Positions 40,628-50,119 of a DNA stretch of 64,000 nucleotides are shown piece by piece. Within the stretch, counting starts at the first letter, position 1; every line of letters starts with the position of its first letter. The notes below the pieces were generated by a model. It was not told where the DNA came from, made no database searches, and saw nothing but the letters and a program-made list of their open reading frames with translations. The position numbers and the translations under genes are program-made. The DNA comes from Agapetus fuscipes (taxonomy: Eukaryota > Arthropoda > Insecta > Trichoptera > Glossosomatidae): NCBI GenBank assembly GCA_951799405.1, contig OX637334.1:3658001-3722000 (forward strand). The letters are read 5' to 3'.

Positions 40628-40762
40628 TATCACAGTAACTGCGTCTTGCTTGAGAATTGGAGCTTTCTATAGCCACAACCAAGCTCGCAGAGGGCTTTTG
40701 ATGTGTGATTTACACAAAAACTCACCAAATAAATCATCCAAATATTTTTATTTTTACTAGTA
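40628..40762 (+). repeat. SINE-T, 5'-truncated
   Basis: 'taactgcgtcttgcttgaga' to 'aaataaatcatccaaatatt'. A T-run precedes it. Confidence 0.8.
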
Positions 40763-41204
40763 TATGTCACTAAGCGCCTTTTTTCAGTCCTTCAACTTTC
40801 AGTTGTTTTTTCGGTTATTTTTGGAATAAATAAATAAGAAAACGAGATCTGCGTGAGCGCTCTCAGTGTTCTGACTTCACGAAACAAATAATTGGATAAC
40901 AATTCATCAAAGTCGCCCAAATATTATATTGAAAAAGTTGGGTACGCGTCTGGAGTTGCTCGCTAGTATGGAGCCTGCTCACACCAGGACAGGAGTTGAC
41001 TTGTGATTAAGTGAGGCAAGTACGGTGTTGTCATCAGCACAAAACATAACATAATGTACACATTGCACAAGTGAGAGAAAAAATAGAAAATATTGAACAA
41101 AAATACTTAATCAATTTTAAATAGTACACCTGTTTTTCTCTTCAACACGGTTCGTCTATAGATATTTTTTTTAATTATTTTCAAATGTAAGAAGAAAACT
41201 TACT
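40763..41204. other. No recognised feature
   Basis: No domain or family found. Confidence 0.5.
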
Positions 41205-41720
41205 TCTTGTCCCCCAATCCCCAATACTTACTACTTATCACTCACCAATTATAACTTTTCACTCATCACTAAGGTACTATTTGCACCTCCACACTGACTG
41301 CTTGTCACTCACCACTTACTACTTGTCACTCACCACTTGCTATGTGCCACTCACCATTTATTACTTGTCACTCACCACTAACTATTTGTCCCTCACCACT
41401 TACTACTTGTCACTTCCTACTTGTCGCTTACTACTTATTACTTGTCACTCACCTCTTACTATTTGTCCCTTACCACTTACTTCCTGTCACTCACAACTTA
41501 TTATTTGTCACTCACCACTTACTATTTGCTATTAACCACTTACTACTTGTCACTCACCACTTCCTACGTGCCACTCAAAACTTACTAACTGTCCCTCACC
41601 ACTCATTACTTGTCACTCACCATCACTAACTACTTGTCAATTGCAACTTAACAATTTCTACTTATCTCTTACTATTTGCCATGAGCCACTTACCACTGAC
41701 TTTTTATCACTTACTAGCTG
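41205..41720 (+). repeat. Minisatellite, 'cttgtcactcaccacttact' type
   Basis: About 25 imperfect units of roughly 20 bp built from 'actcaccacttactacttgtc'-like words. Open frames through it encode only short repetitive peptides (HSPLTICPL). Related to 6235-6365. Confidence 0.88.
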
Positions 41721-42004
41721 CTACTTACTCGTTCAAACAGTGTTATGAGAAAATGAATGTGTAGACTTTATTCATACGTTGTTTCATTTGGGAGGAATAA
41801 CGAATTGCGCCATCTGTCTCGTGCAGCCGGCATCAGCAATAACGGCTTCTCCTATACAGCTGGAAATATTATGTAGCTACGAGGCCGGGCTGGGACTATG
41901 ATGGCGGGATATTTGACGTGGACAGACTTGATGAGGGGGGAATATTCTTGGTAATGGTGAACTAAATAATATCTGAATTATCTATAACCTATAAACTCAA
42001 TCAC

Positions 42005-42072
42005 AAAGATATTTCTATGTAAGTTTCTTGATTAATACCAGCCTACAAGCAGACCTAAAACGAGCATCACTA
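42005..42072 (-). repeat. RA fragment, degenerate
   Basis: 'aatcacaaagatatttctat' and 'ctacaagcagacctaaaacg' are faint RA sequence just before a MITE. Confidence 0.4.
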
Positions 42073-42317
42073 CCTTAAAGGTAAAACTGAATAAGTGCTG
42101 ATTCACTGATTTAAGAAATCGTGGATAAAACATTTTATTGGGGAAAACTTCTCATAGTAAGTGGACTAATCATAAGGAAGTGCCCATGAAAAACTCCTAA
42201 GCTACGGGATTTTCACACTTCTTTAGCGTTTTCTCTCTTAGAGAAAAGGAAAAAAGGTGCATTTTCTGAGAAACCAATGTTAGCTTAATTTGTAACTTAT
42301 TCAGTTTTACCTTTAAG
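42073..42317. mobile_element. TIR MITE with TA flanks
   Basis: The inverted repeats 'ccttaaaggtaaaactgaat' and 'attcagttttacctttaagg' are exact over 20 bp. TA lies on each side (42071-42072 and 42318-42319), which fits a Tc1/mariner-type insertion. Sister of 18062-18311. Confidence 0.85.
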
Positions 42318-42366
42318 GTATCGACACACTCAAATTCCTCCGATCAGCTTTAAGACTCATCATCAT

Positions 42367-42619
42367 TTCCTTGACTTATAGGTTGGTATGAGGCTGACCA
42401 CCCATACTGTAAAAAATGGTTCACTTTGCCAATGTCACCCCTGTTTCAGGGAATGTCGGCAAGAGTTGCAGGGCTTATGTTCATTTGAGGTTTGGATTTT
42501 ATTTGTAAGTACACAATCAGCATTTGTAAGCGCGAACTACACGTGTTTGTTTGTGGGCATACATCTGAGAGCTTTGAATGAATATATCCTTGCAACTTAG
42601 ATTATAGATTATATTATAG
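42367..42619 (+). repeat. RA, full length, young copy
   Basis: Identical by eye to 49751-50003 across about 240 bp. Flanked by 'catcatcat' before and 'catcatcatcat' after, a likely target duplication within a CAT run. Confidence 0.93.
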
Positions 42620-43019
42620 ATCATCATCATCATCTAAAAAAGTTTTGTTTTTTTTTTCTTATTGATAGTTTCTTCCCAACGATACTTTTTAGCTGATTTT
42701 TCAAAATTTGAAATGTGCGGACCTTAGTGACATTTAAGAATTGCTTCCCAAGTCTGCAGCATAACTAAGAATGATATTGTATGGCAGTGCACAAAGAATA
42801 GAAACACATATGTAGGGAGAGGAAGATCAGAAAAGGTATGATCGGAACAGGCAAGGCTTGGGGAGATGGATGAGAGGGCTGAAAAACGGCGACCCAGATT
42901 GTGGAAAAACAGGTGGAAAGTTGATAGAAGACGATCTCCGTGGGATTCACAATACATAATATAATAATTAACATTAATACAGTGCTTATGAGATTACTAC
43001 TGTATTTACTTGACTCATG
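42620..43019. other. No recognised feature
   Basis: The purine-rich 42780-42950 stretch resembles a LINE C-terminus in composition (basic residues), but no motif convinced me. Confidence 0.4.
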
Positions 43020-43264
43020 TGCCTTGACATATAGGTTGGTACAAGGCTGACCATACTGTAAAAAATGGTTCACTTTGCCTATGTCACCCCTGTTCGGGGA
43101 ACGTCGGCAAGAGTTGCAGTGCTTATGTTATTTTGAGATTTGGGTTTTTATATTTTAGGTTCACATGTTCACGTACATGCGCGACCTTAAACGTGTCTGC
43201 TTATGGGAATGCATTTCATATGAATTTTTAATGTAATATATCTGTGCAACTTAGGAAATAGATT
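43020..43264 (+). repeat. RA, full length
   Basis: 'gccttgacatataggttgg' to 'ctgtgcaacttagg', tail degraded. Confidence 0.87.
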
Positions 43265-43273
43265 AAATTTTTT

Positions 43274-43389
43274 TCGGTGTTATGGCCAAGGAGTCAAGTA
43301 GCTGTTTTTGACTAGCGTATTTGGAACAGAACAACGCTGGTTCGAATCATGCCTGGCCCATTTGACCATAACTTCAACAGATGCCATTG
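43274..43389 (+). repeat. SINE-L head, interrupted by a hairpin element
   Basis: 'tcggtgttatggccaaggag' to 'tcaacagatgccattg'. The insertion duplicates its last 11 bases. Confidence 0.88.
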
Positions 43390-43583
43390 CTTTAATTCAC
43401 ATGAGTTTATTTTTGTACACGACCAGTTTCGGGAGAAGCAGTACCTCCCATATTCAGGTGTACACTCCCGAAACTGGTCGTGTACAAAAAAAAACTCATG
43501 TGAATTAAAACAAAGCAATTTTTATTTTAATCTATTAAAATGAACTTTCACGAAATTACTGCTGAAAATCTAGATAATATAAT
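43390..43583. mobile_element. 194-bp foldback with hammerhead-like core, 11-bp TSD
   Basis: AGATGCCATTG stands at 43379-43389 and again at 43584-43594. The insert has arms 'ttaattcacatgagttt' and 'cacgaccagtttcgggag' with exact complements at 43464-43512. A non-palindromic tail 'aatctattaaaatgaacttt' follows. A long target duplication plus a one-sided tail points to target-primed retrotransposition. Confidence 0.85.
43426..43457 (-). ncRNA. Hammerhead-like core, one core base changed
   Basis: The minus strand has CUGAAUA (G to U in CUGANGA), a GGGAG/CUCCC stem II, then GAAAC. Probably inactive or weak. Confidence 0.5.
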
Positions 43584-43594
43584 AGATGCCATTG

Positions 43595-43690
43595 CATTCA
43601 CACAAGCTTCTGATTTCGCATGAAGACAACTGGCCTGGCAAAATAGGTTGATCAATAGCATTCATCTTCACAAACCTAGTTTAAAAAAAA
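43595..43690 (+). repeat. SINE-L, remainder
   Basis: 'cattcacacaagcttctga' and 'aactggcctggcaaaatagg' to 'cttcacaaacctagtttaaa'. Confidence 0.8.
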
Positions 43691-43856
43691 GTAAGCTATA
43701 TTGTATGTAATGCGACACACGCTAGGTAAGCAAAAAAATAACATGAAGGAATAGTCGGATAAATTTTGTAACCATTTTTTTTATGAATAGAGCCTTCTTC
43801 AAACTGAAGTTTCAGTGAAATTATTTAAAAGTGTGTAATTCTGATGAAAAATATAC

Positions 43857-44255
43857 TGTTATGTAAATAGGTAAAATTAAAATAAGTATAGGTATTAGTT
43901 ATAGCTATGTAATAGGAATCCTTTATTGTATTGGTGGGTAGGATTAATAATTGTGTGTAAATAGAGAAGTCACTGGATTACTTTAATTATGTATGTGCTT
44001 CGAGAACAGTCTAGCAACTATGTGTTCTCAACAGTTCCATCTTCTTAGTATAAAAAGGGTGCAAGTCGCTTGCACGAGTCAGTCATCTGTGAGCTTCACC
44101 AATACATCGAACAAATTTGACCAGTGAACTAAAACCAGTGTAATGGAATAGTCGAGAGTGTCTTTGTAAAAATAAATATAAAAGTGTAAAATAAATAAGT
44201 AAAAAAGAAGAGTAGTGTTTTATTTGAGAAGTATCCGAACCTAAAAATCGTAACA
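43857..44255 (+). mobile_element. Solo LTR (copy 2), 399 bp
   Basis: TGTTATGTAAATA at the start and ATCGTAACA at the end, so the TG...CA termini are intact. 'atac' at 43853-43856 and 44256-44259 is the 4-bp target duplication. Same family as 25058-25564, with shorter U3. Confidence 0.9.
44049..44084 (+). promoter_or_regulatory. LTR core promoter: TATA box and initiator
   Basis: TATAAAAAG at 44049-44057 and TCAGTC at 44079-44084, with the initiator A about 32 bp from the first T. Matches the arthropod TATA plus TCAGTY arrangement. An 'aataaata' polyadenylation signal follows near 44170. Confidence 0.75.
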
Positions 44256-44329
44256 ATACACATATATAATTTTCCTCTTTTCGTAATCCGGAAGAATACC
44301 TACAGAAACATTAAATACTTCCTAGTGAA

Positions 44330-44408
44330 CCAACAAACCTAATACCTACATACCTAATACCTACATACTTAATACCTACATACCTAATACCTACATAACT
44401 GATACCTA
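44330..44408 (+). repeat. 16-bp 'acctaatacctacata' tandem repeat
   Basis: About five units. The minus-strand frame over it reads YVGIRYVGI, which is the repeat and not a gene. Confidence 0.88.
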
Positions 44409-44510
44409 ACCTACCGGAAGTAACATGGCGGAAAGACGGGTCGAGTAAATCATGATCGGTCTTAAACAGCTCTTCACAATCGCGATTCTGCAGCTTTTTT
44501 TCGTTAAACT

Positions 44511-44592
44511 CCTTATAGGTTGATATGAGCCTGACCATCGTACTGTAAAAAATGTTTCACTTTGTCACCGCTTTTACAGGAAGGCTGGAAAA
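44511..44592 (+). repeat. RA fragment, 5' end
   Basis: 'ccttataggttgatatgag' to 'tttacaggaaggctgg', then joins repeat J. Confidence 0.7.
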
Positions 44593-44602
44593 ACGTTACA
44601 TA

Positions 44603-44815
44603 AGTGCTTGTTTGTCTTATGTGCATCCGAAGTAATTTCACATGTGCAATGTTTGTGTGCGTCAGTACACACAATGTCTCTTATGTACGCTGGAAATTAA
44701 TTTGAAAAATACTAAAAACAACTCTCACACTATCGTGTTGTACGTATTTTTCTTAGCTCAGATTGTGTAGAATGTGATTCTTAAGACAATTTCATTTAAA
44801 GATCGTCTTTGAATC
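44603..44815 (+). repeat. Dispersed repeat J, uninterrupted copy
   Basis: 'gcttgtttgtcttatgtg', 'atgtacgctggaaatta', 'ctcagattgtgtagaatgtg' and 'gatcgtctttgaat'. It shows what the split copy at 19.2-19.9 kb looked like before insertion. Confidence 0.65.
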
Positions 44816-45056
44816 TATAATCTAAGTTGCAAGGATATATTCATTTAAAGTTCTCAAATGAATGCCTACAAACAAACACGTGTAGTTCGCGCTAACAAAT
44901 GCTGAATGTGTACTTACAAATAAAATCCAAACCTCAAATGAACATAAGCCCAACCACTTTTGGCAACCTTCCCTGACACAGGGGTGACATTGGCAAAGTG
45001 AACCATTTTTTACAGTATGGGTAGTCAGCCTCATACCAACCTATAAGTCAAGGAAT
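44816..45056 (-). repeat. RA, full length
   Basis: 'ataatctaagttgcaaggat' to 'ccaacctataagtcaagg'. Close to the 42.4 and 49.8 kb subfamily (for example 'tgtgtacttacaaataaaat'). Confidence 0.9.
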
Positions 45057-45135
45057 TTCTATCTTAAAATCGAATGCTAAATAAGCCACACTAGCACGAC
45101 ATGGTTTGTCGGCGATTCTGTTTCTCGTTTTATAC

Positions 45136-45255
45136 ATCTAAAATCTAAGATGCAAAGATATAACTGACATTTAAGATTCATATCAAAGGCAAAGATCTGT
45201 AAGTTCAGGCATACACATGCTGCATGTGCGCTTACAAAATAAAAAAAACCTTACT
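45136..45255 (-). repeat. RA, 3' half
   Basis: 'taaaatctaagatgcaaaga' to 'tgcgcttacaaaataaaa'. Confidence 0.75.
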
Positions 45256-45487
45256 GGATTTAATGAAATCGCGGCTCAGGGGTGAACAACTTTCTGGCAA
45301 GTTGTCCGCAAATAAGAGTGGCCTGTAGAAAGTGCGGCAAATTAAGTACGCGCGATTTAGGAAGGCCTGGATCCGAGCAGAAAGTTTGCTCACTTAAGGA
45401 GGCCGCTCAAAGTGCCAACTTTTATTGGGGGTTTAATATTTCATAAATTTTAATAAAGTGTTTAATTTTTTATTGCGTCTTTCAAAT
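45256..45487. other. No recognised feature
   Basis: Contains the small hairpin 'aactttctggcaagtt'. Otherwise unassigned. Confidence 0.45.
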
Positions 45488-45676
45488 TCTCTAAATCTAA
45501 GTTGCAAAGTTGTGTTGACATTCAAGGCTGATATTAAATGTATGCCCACAAGCAGATACACGCTTACACATGCTGCGTGTCTACATACAAAACCTTACAT
45601 GAAAATAAACTTCGCAGTTCCTGCCGCCTTTCCCTAAAACGGGGTGGCGTACCAACTTATTAGTCGAAAAATTTCA
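45488..45676 (-). repeat. RA, shortened
   Basis: 'tctaaatctaagttgcaaag' to 'accaacttattagtcg', with the segment between 'ggggtgg' and 'cgtaccaac' deleted. Confidence 0.8.
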
Positions 45677-45804
45677 TCTTATTATTTATTAATATTCAAA
45701 AACGAACCATCTATAGAATAATACTGTTAAAGCAATCAAATAAACAACGAAGCTGCAAATTTTAGCGGAAAATATTATTTTTAATTTTGGTATGGATTTT
45801 ATTT

Positions 45805-45922
45805 CATTATCGGCGCTATTGTCAAGCGGCTCAAGACATTGACTGTGACTGGCATGTTTGAAATGAAAAGAACGCTGGTTAAAGCCCCTTCGGGCTTCTC
45901 TAAGATAGTTTTGACCGTTTAT
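45805..45922 (+). repeat. SINE-L head, interrupted by SINE-T
   Basis: 'atcggcgctattgtcaagcg' to 'gatagttttgacc'. It resumes at 46238 with 'aacagatgccatcgagtaat'. Confidence 0.7.
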
Positions 45923-45929
45923 AGAGTTA

Positions 45930-46237
45930 GTACTTGGACTGGTTCACAGTCCAGTGGCAACACTTCGGACTCGTAAATGGAAGGTTGTGGATTCGGATCC
46001 CGGCGGAGCACAAAAAATTTACTATTTATATTTCGAATGTTTCTTCGCTGAGTTGAAAAATTCATAAACCTTTACCAAAGACCGGTCACTGAAAGGTCCA
46101 TCCAACCTTTCAACAACTGGGTCTTGCTTGAGAATTGGCGCTTTCTACAGCGACGACCAAGCTCGCACAGGGCTCTTGAGGTGTGATACACACAAAAACA
46201 GCGCTCTCCAAATAAATCATCCTAATATTATTATTAA
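45930..46237 (+). repeat. SINE-T inserted in SINE-L
   Basis: 'cttggactggttcacagtcc' to 'catcctaatattattattaa'. The bases just before it ('ttagtacttgga') match the 5S box C region, so it may descend from a 5S-headed copy like 1167-1592. Confidence 0.85.
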
Positions 46238-46372
46238 CAGATGCCATCGAGTAATTGTGAATAGCTCTGATGAATTCAAAACTCTCAAAAAATCCGTACG
46301 TTTCTTCCCAGACAAAAATTGGTAGGTGAATTACATTCTTCGATAGTTTTTTAGAAAGAAAAAATAAACAGA
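46238..46372 (+). repeat. SINE-L, remainder
   Basis: 'aacagatgccatcgagtaat' to 'gtgaattacattcttcgata'. Confidence 0.65.
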
Positions 46373-46413
46373 TTTTAAAAAAAATGCCAAAGAAATGTTG
46401 TTATTGGTTTCAG

Positions 46414-46473
46414 TTGTCCAACATGGTGAAGCAATGATGCCTCTACGGGGCTGGTGCTGCTGGTTTGCGGCAG
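46414..46473 (+). CDS. Candidate 60-bp micro-exon
   Basis: Preceded by 'gttattggtttcag' (acceptor) and followed by 'gtgagt' (donor). Much richer in GC than its flanks. One frame is open and contains MMPLRGWCCWFAA, a short hydrophobic start resembling a signal peptide. Another ATG just upstream (atggtgaagcaatga) would stop after three codons. No neighbouring exons were found. Could be chance. Confidence 0.35.
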
Positions 46474-46814
46474 GTGAGTCTCACATTCCTTACTTCTACT
46501 TTCCTTCGTGAAAAATACCGATGCACGTCCCTGCATTGGCTATTTCATACGGCAAATTGATGAAAATAATTGATGATTGGAGTGTTAGAAGGTTCACTAA
46601 ATTTTAAAATTGAGAACAAAAACACGAAGTATATCGCATTTTCAACCAGATTATTTAATATCTGTCTTCAACAGAAGACTGAGGTCCTAATTACACGATT
46701 CTTATAGTCTTCTTTTTTAAAATTAATAAATAGAAAGATATTTAAATGTATTACAATTGTAAAAAAGAAATATAATTGAATTTTTATTTCTCTAGTTGTA
46801 AATCAGCACAACAT
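46474..46814. other. No recognised feature
   Basis: AT-rich, downstream of the candidate exon. Confidence 0.5.
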
Positions 46815-47760
46815 TAAGTTTCTTGTTTATTTTAAGCAACACAACGCTGTTTTTTGTTGTAAAGTAGAACATAGCTGTATTTGTTGCTTATGAAGGAGCA
46901 CAACGCTATACTTTTTTGTTTATGAAGCTACATAACGCTATGTTTATTAGTTGAAAAGTAGCAAATATCTGTATTTGATGCTTATGAATCAGAACAACGC
47001 TATGTTTCTTGTTTATGAAGCAGCACAATGCTAGGTTTCGTTGCTAAGTAGATCCCTGTGTATTGATTGCTTTTGAAGCACTTTTCTACCACATTTCTAC
47101 TTCTGAAGCAACATAGTGCCACATTACCTGATTGTAAAACATAAAACAACGCTATGTATTTTGACAACAAGCAGCACAGAGCTATATTTGTTGCTTTTGG
47201 AGCCACATAATTATTTATTCATTCTCGTTTATAAAGAAGAACTCTGCTATTAACGTAGCTTTTGAAAAAACGCAGAGCTATGTTTGTTGTTTGTGAAGCA
47301 GCACAACGCTATGTTTCCTAGTTGTGAAGCAGCACAACGCTATGTTTCCTAGTTGTGAAGCAGCACAACGCTATGTTTCCTAGTTGTGAAGCAGCACAAC
47401 GCTATGTTTCCTAGTTGTGAAGCAGCACAACGCTATGTTTCCTAGTTGTGAAGCAGCACAACGCTATGTTTCCTAGTTGTGAAGCAGCACAACGCTATGT
47501 TTCCTAGTTGTGAAGCAGCACAACGCTATGTTTCCTAGTTGTGAAGCAGCACAACGCTATGTTTCCTAGTTGTGAAGCAGCACAACGCTATGTTTCCTAG
47601 TTGTGAAGCAGCACAACGCTATGTTTCCTAGTTGTGAAGCAGCACAACGCTATGTTTCCTAGTTGTGAAGCAGCACAACGCTATGTTTCCTAGTTGTGAA
47701 GCAGCACAACGCTATTTTTCCTGGTTGTGAAGCAGCACAACGCTATGTTTGTTGCTTGTG
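46815..47760 (+). repeat. 31-bp minisatellite with degenerate flank
   Basis: Fifteen units starting gcagcacaacgctat lie exactly 31 bp apart, from 47298 to 47732. Before that (46815-47290) a dozen or so diverged units with irregular spacing carry 'agcacaacgctat' variants. The unit is 31 bp, so no frame is kept. Confidence 0.93.
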
Positions 47761-48091
47761 TAGCAGCTTTTTCTGTTTGCGGAGCGTGTTTATGAAAATA
47801 AACAGAATTACGTGTAATAAGGAAATCTTTTCAACGGAAGCAGTAAACAGCGGAAGTGAGAACTTTTCTCTGCTAAATATAGCACCGTCTCCCTCTGCTA
47901 CGTAGCGGGTTAGGGGGAGGAACAGAGAAACTCGATGTACCTACCCTCAGGTCCGTGTTCAAACAGCCAAAACATTTATCATTAGCCCTTTTTTGAAAGA
48001 GAAGCATGATAAAAAAGTTTTTGCTATTTAAATTAATAATTTATAATGTCGGCGTTTTTTGATTTTTTAAATGTATAACATTTTTCTTTTA
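47761..48091. other. No recognised feature
   Basis: A short 'gcaccgtctccctctgctac' patch. No gene or repeat family. Confidence 0.45.
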
Positions 48092-48171
48092 AATAGATTT
48101 GTGAAGAGGAATGCAACTCACCAACCTATTCTGCCTGGCCGGTATTAATATCATCAATTAATAATTCAATC
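48092..48171 (-). repeat. SINE-L, 3' part, interrupted by a hairpin element
   Basis: 'gatttgtgaagaggaatgca' to 'tcatcaattaataattcaat'. It resumes at about 48403. Confidence 0.85.
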
Positions 48172-48186
48172 AAACATCAATTAATA

Positions 48187-48402
48187 AAGTTGATTGTAGA
48201 GGCATTAACTTTGTAATCCTTCATCATTAAAAATAAAAGAAAAACAATTTTGTTTTCGATTACTTGAGTATATATATTTTACCACAACCGGTTTCGCAAA
48301 CATCCGTTTGCATCGTCAGGTGGTTAAATTAATACTAGTATTAATTTAACCACTTTATACTCAAGTAATCGAAAACAAAATTGTTTTTCTTTTATTTTTT
48401 AA
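48187..48402. mobile_element. Foldback with hammerhead core (in SINE-L)
   Basis: Arms 'aaaataaaagaaaaacaatt' and 'ttttcgattacttgagtata' are mirrored at 48355-48402. 48187-48226 is the piece shared with 7612-7680. Non-coding. Confidence 0.75.
48291..48319 (-). ncRNA. Hammerhead ribozyme-like core
   Basis: The minus strand has CUGACGA, which fits CUGANGA exactly. Then UGCAAAC pairs with GUUUGC around a 4-nt loop, followed by GAAAC. One of the three best cores in the window. Confidence 0.65.
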
Positions 48403-48572
48403 TTTATTATTGTTTTATTTTAATGAATTATTAATTAATAATTACCCAATAACACCTGTCAGACCAGGGTCAAAGTGTCATGGTCAAATTACCCAGACGG
48501 GGGTCAAACCAACGCTGTTCCACTCCAAACACGTTAGAAAGATCAGCTCACTTGGCCCCCTCGGCCATAACA
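48403..48572 (-). repeat. SINE-L, remainder (head)
   Basis: 'aatgaattattaattaataa' to 'ctcggccataacactgac'. Confidence 0.87.
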
Positions 48573-48712
48573 CTGACATTTTGATTTTAATTTGTAAGTA
48601 CACATGCAGTATTTGTAAGCGCGAACTTAGACGTGTCTGTTTGTGGGCATGCATTTTATATAAGTTTTAATGTTAATATACATTTGCAGCATAGATCAAA
48701 GATTATATATTT
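48573..48712 (+). repeat. RA, 3' half
   Basis: 'gattttaatttgtaagtaca', 'catgcagtatttgtaagcgc' and 'gtgggcatgcattttatat', with a degraded tail. Confidence 0.8.
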
Positions 48713-49010
48713 TAGATGGATTCGTATGAGAATTGATTTTTGAGAGTAGAAAGAATAACAAAAATTAAAAAACAATCTTTGACTGTTGAAAAAATCATAA
48801 AGGCGTTCAAATATCTTTAACAAAAGAATAAAAACATGTGTAATCTCATTTTGTTGAAAAAACGTTCAAAATGTCTGTGGAAATGGAACCGTGAGGATTT
48901 AAAAGTTTTAAAGTGAACACTCATTGAAAAATCTAACACAATTAAAGAGACCATCACGTCTTCCCTAACAAGTTACTCTCTGCCTCAGCGATCCTCAAAG
49001 CTGTCTGTGT

Positions 49011-49047
49011 AGACCCCCAGGGGCTCATCGCAGACTGCTGGGGGTCT
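49011..49047. other. Perfect 10-bp hairpin 'agacccccag'
   Basis: AGACCCCCAG and CTGGGGGTCT are separated by 17 nt and followed by 'ttaaaac' and (aataat)n. It may be the 3' end of a LINE, since hairpins before a short microsatellite tail are usual in CR1/L2-type elements. Unproven. Confidence 0.5.
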
Positions 49048-49195
49048 TTAAAACCAATAATAATAAATCTAAAAAACGTATAAATGGGGGTCTACGAGAG
49101 TTGATACCATCAGATACGCGAGACCGTGAAAGAATCATCATTCTCTTGCAATAAAGGCAAAAAAAAATGCAAATGTAATAATGGCAAACAATAAA

Positions 49196-49306
49196 GGCAG
49201 TGCCTCGTTGTGCCAGCCATCTGACTCTGTTGGTTGCCATCATCTTGTAAAGCCAGTGCCTTGTTGTGATAGCCATCTGTCTCTGTTGGTTGCCATCCTC
49301 TTGAGC
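49196..49306 (+). repeat. 57-bp tandem duplication
   Basis: 'agtgcctcgttgtg' with 'ctctgttggttgccatc' occurs twice, about 57 bp apart, with few differences. Confidence 0.8.
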
Positions 49307-49436
49307 TGCTTATAAGAGGAGACATCCATGAGCCGCTTCAAATCCTAGATATTCTTTGGCAAACTCTAGTTCTTTTCTAGATTTTTCCTCAGAGGTTTTA
49401 CTAAGTTAGTGTGATTATATCTGAGGATATTATTAA

Positions 49437-49640
49437 GAATGAGATGGATGTCGTGGAAGAGGAAGACCGAGAAAGGCATGGATGGACCAAATTTTCGAAA
49501 TAGCGAGTGAATAGGATATCCAGAGTCATAATAAAAGGAGAGCTTGTATGAAAAAAGTTATGACTCTTGATGAAATGAAAGAAGTATGCAAGGACAGGAA
49601 GAAGTGGCGGCTAATCTGCAATGCTGATTTTTAATGTTGG
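49437..49640 (+). pseudogene. LINE ORF2 C-terminus, relic (copy 3)
   Basis: GCRGRGRPRKAWMDQIFEI, a stop, then HNKRRACMKKVMTLDEMK and EVCKDRKKWRLICN. Same family as 36356-36545 and 678-1064. It has one stop at about 49503. 5'-truncated. Confidence 0.78.
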
Positions 49641-49750
49641 TTTATTGGCTTGCTACATTTTTTGCATAAGACATTTTTTACTTTTTTCGTATAGATTTAT
49701 TTTTAAGGTTTTGTTGTTTTCTTATACTTAAATGTTATTTATTACTCGTA

Positions 49751-50007
49751 TTCCTTGACTTATAGGTTGGTATGAGGCTGACCACCCATACTGTAAAAAA
49801 TGGTTCACTTTGCCAATGTCACCCCTGTTTCAGGGAATGTCGGCAAGAGTTGCAGGGCTTATGTTCATTTGAGGTTTGGATTTTATTTGTAAGTACACAA
49901 TCAGCATTTGTAAGCGCGAACTACACGTGTTTGTTTGTGGGCATACATCTGAGAGCTTTGAATGAATATATCCTTGCAACTTAGATTATAGATTATAGAT
50001 TATAGAT
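49751..50007 (+). repeat. RA, full length, young copy
   Basis: Identical by eye to 42367-42607. Its tail is (attatag)n, four units. With the 42.4 kb copy it marks the most recently active subfamily seen here. Confidence 0.93.
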
Positions 50008-50017
50008 ATTTTTAATA

Positions 50018-50098
50018 GAAGTTTCAAAGATATGTTATCTTTTAAGTTTACATTCAATGCACGACACGTGTAAATTCGTGCTTTACATGTGATACGAG
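50018..50098 (-). repeat. RA fragment, 3' end
   Basis: 'gaagtttcaaagatatgtta' to 'cgtgctttacatgtgat'. Confidence 0.6.
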
Positions 50099-50119
50099 GG
50101 TAATAAGCTAATAATAACC

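Noticed and set aside
41281..41629. Frames rich in Leu, Thr and His over the 41 kb array
   Set aside because: Minisatellite translation, with no protein character.
42780..42950. Additional LINE C-terminus
   Set aside because: Basic composition only. No GRPxxRW box or terminal WR motif in one frame.
46815..47760. CRISPR-like array from the 31-bp spacing
   Set aside because: The whole 31 bp repeats without unique spacers, so it is a minisatellite.
49772..49984. Repeated 70-codon frame 'MRLTTHTVKNGSLCQCHPC...' found at many places
   Set aside because: It is the RA repeat read in one frame. It is kept only in young copies and broken in most, and it lacks any domain.
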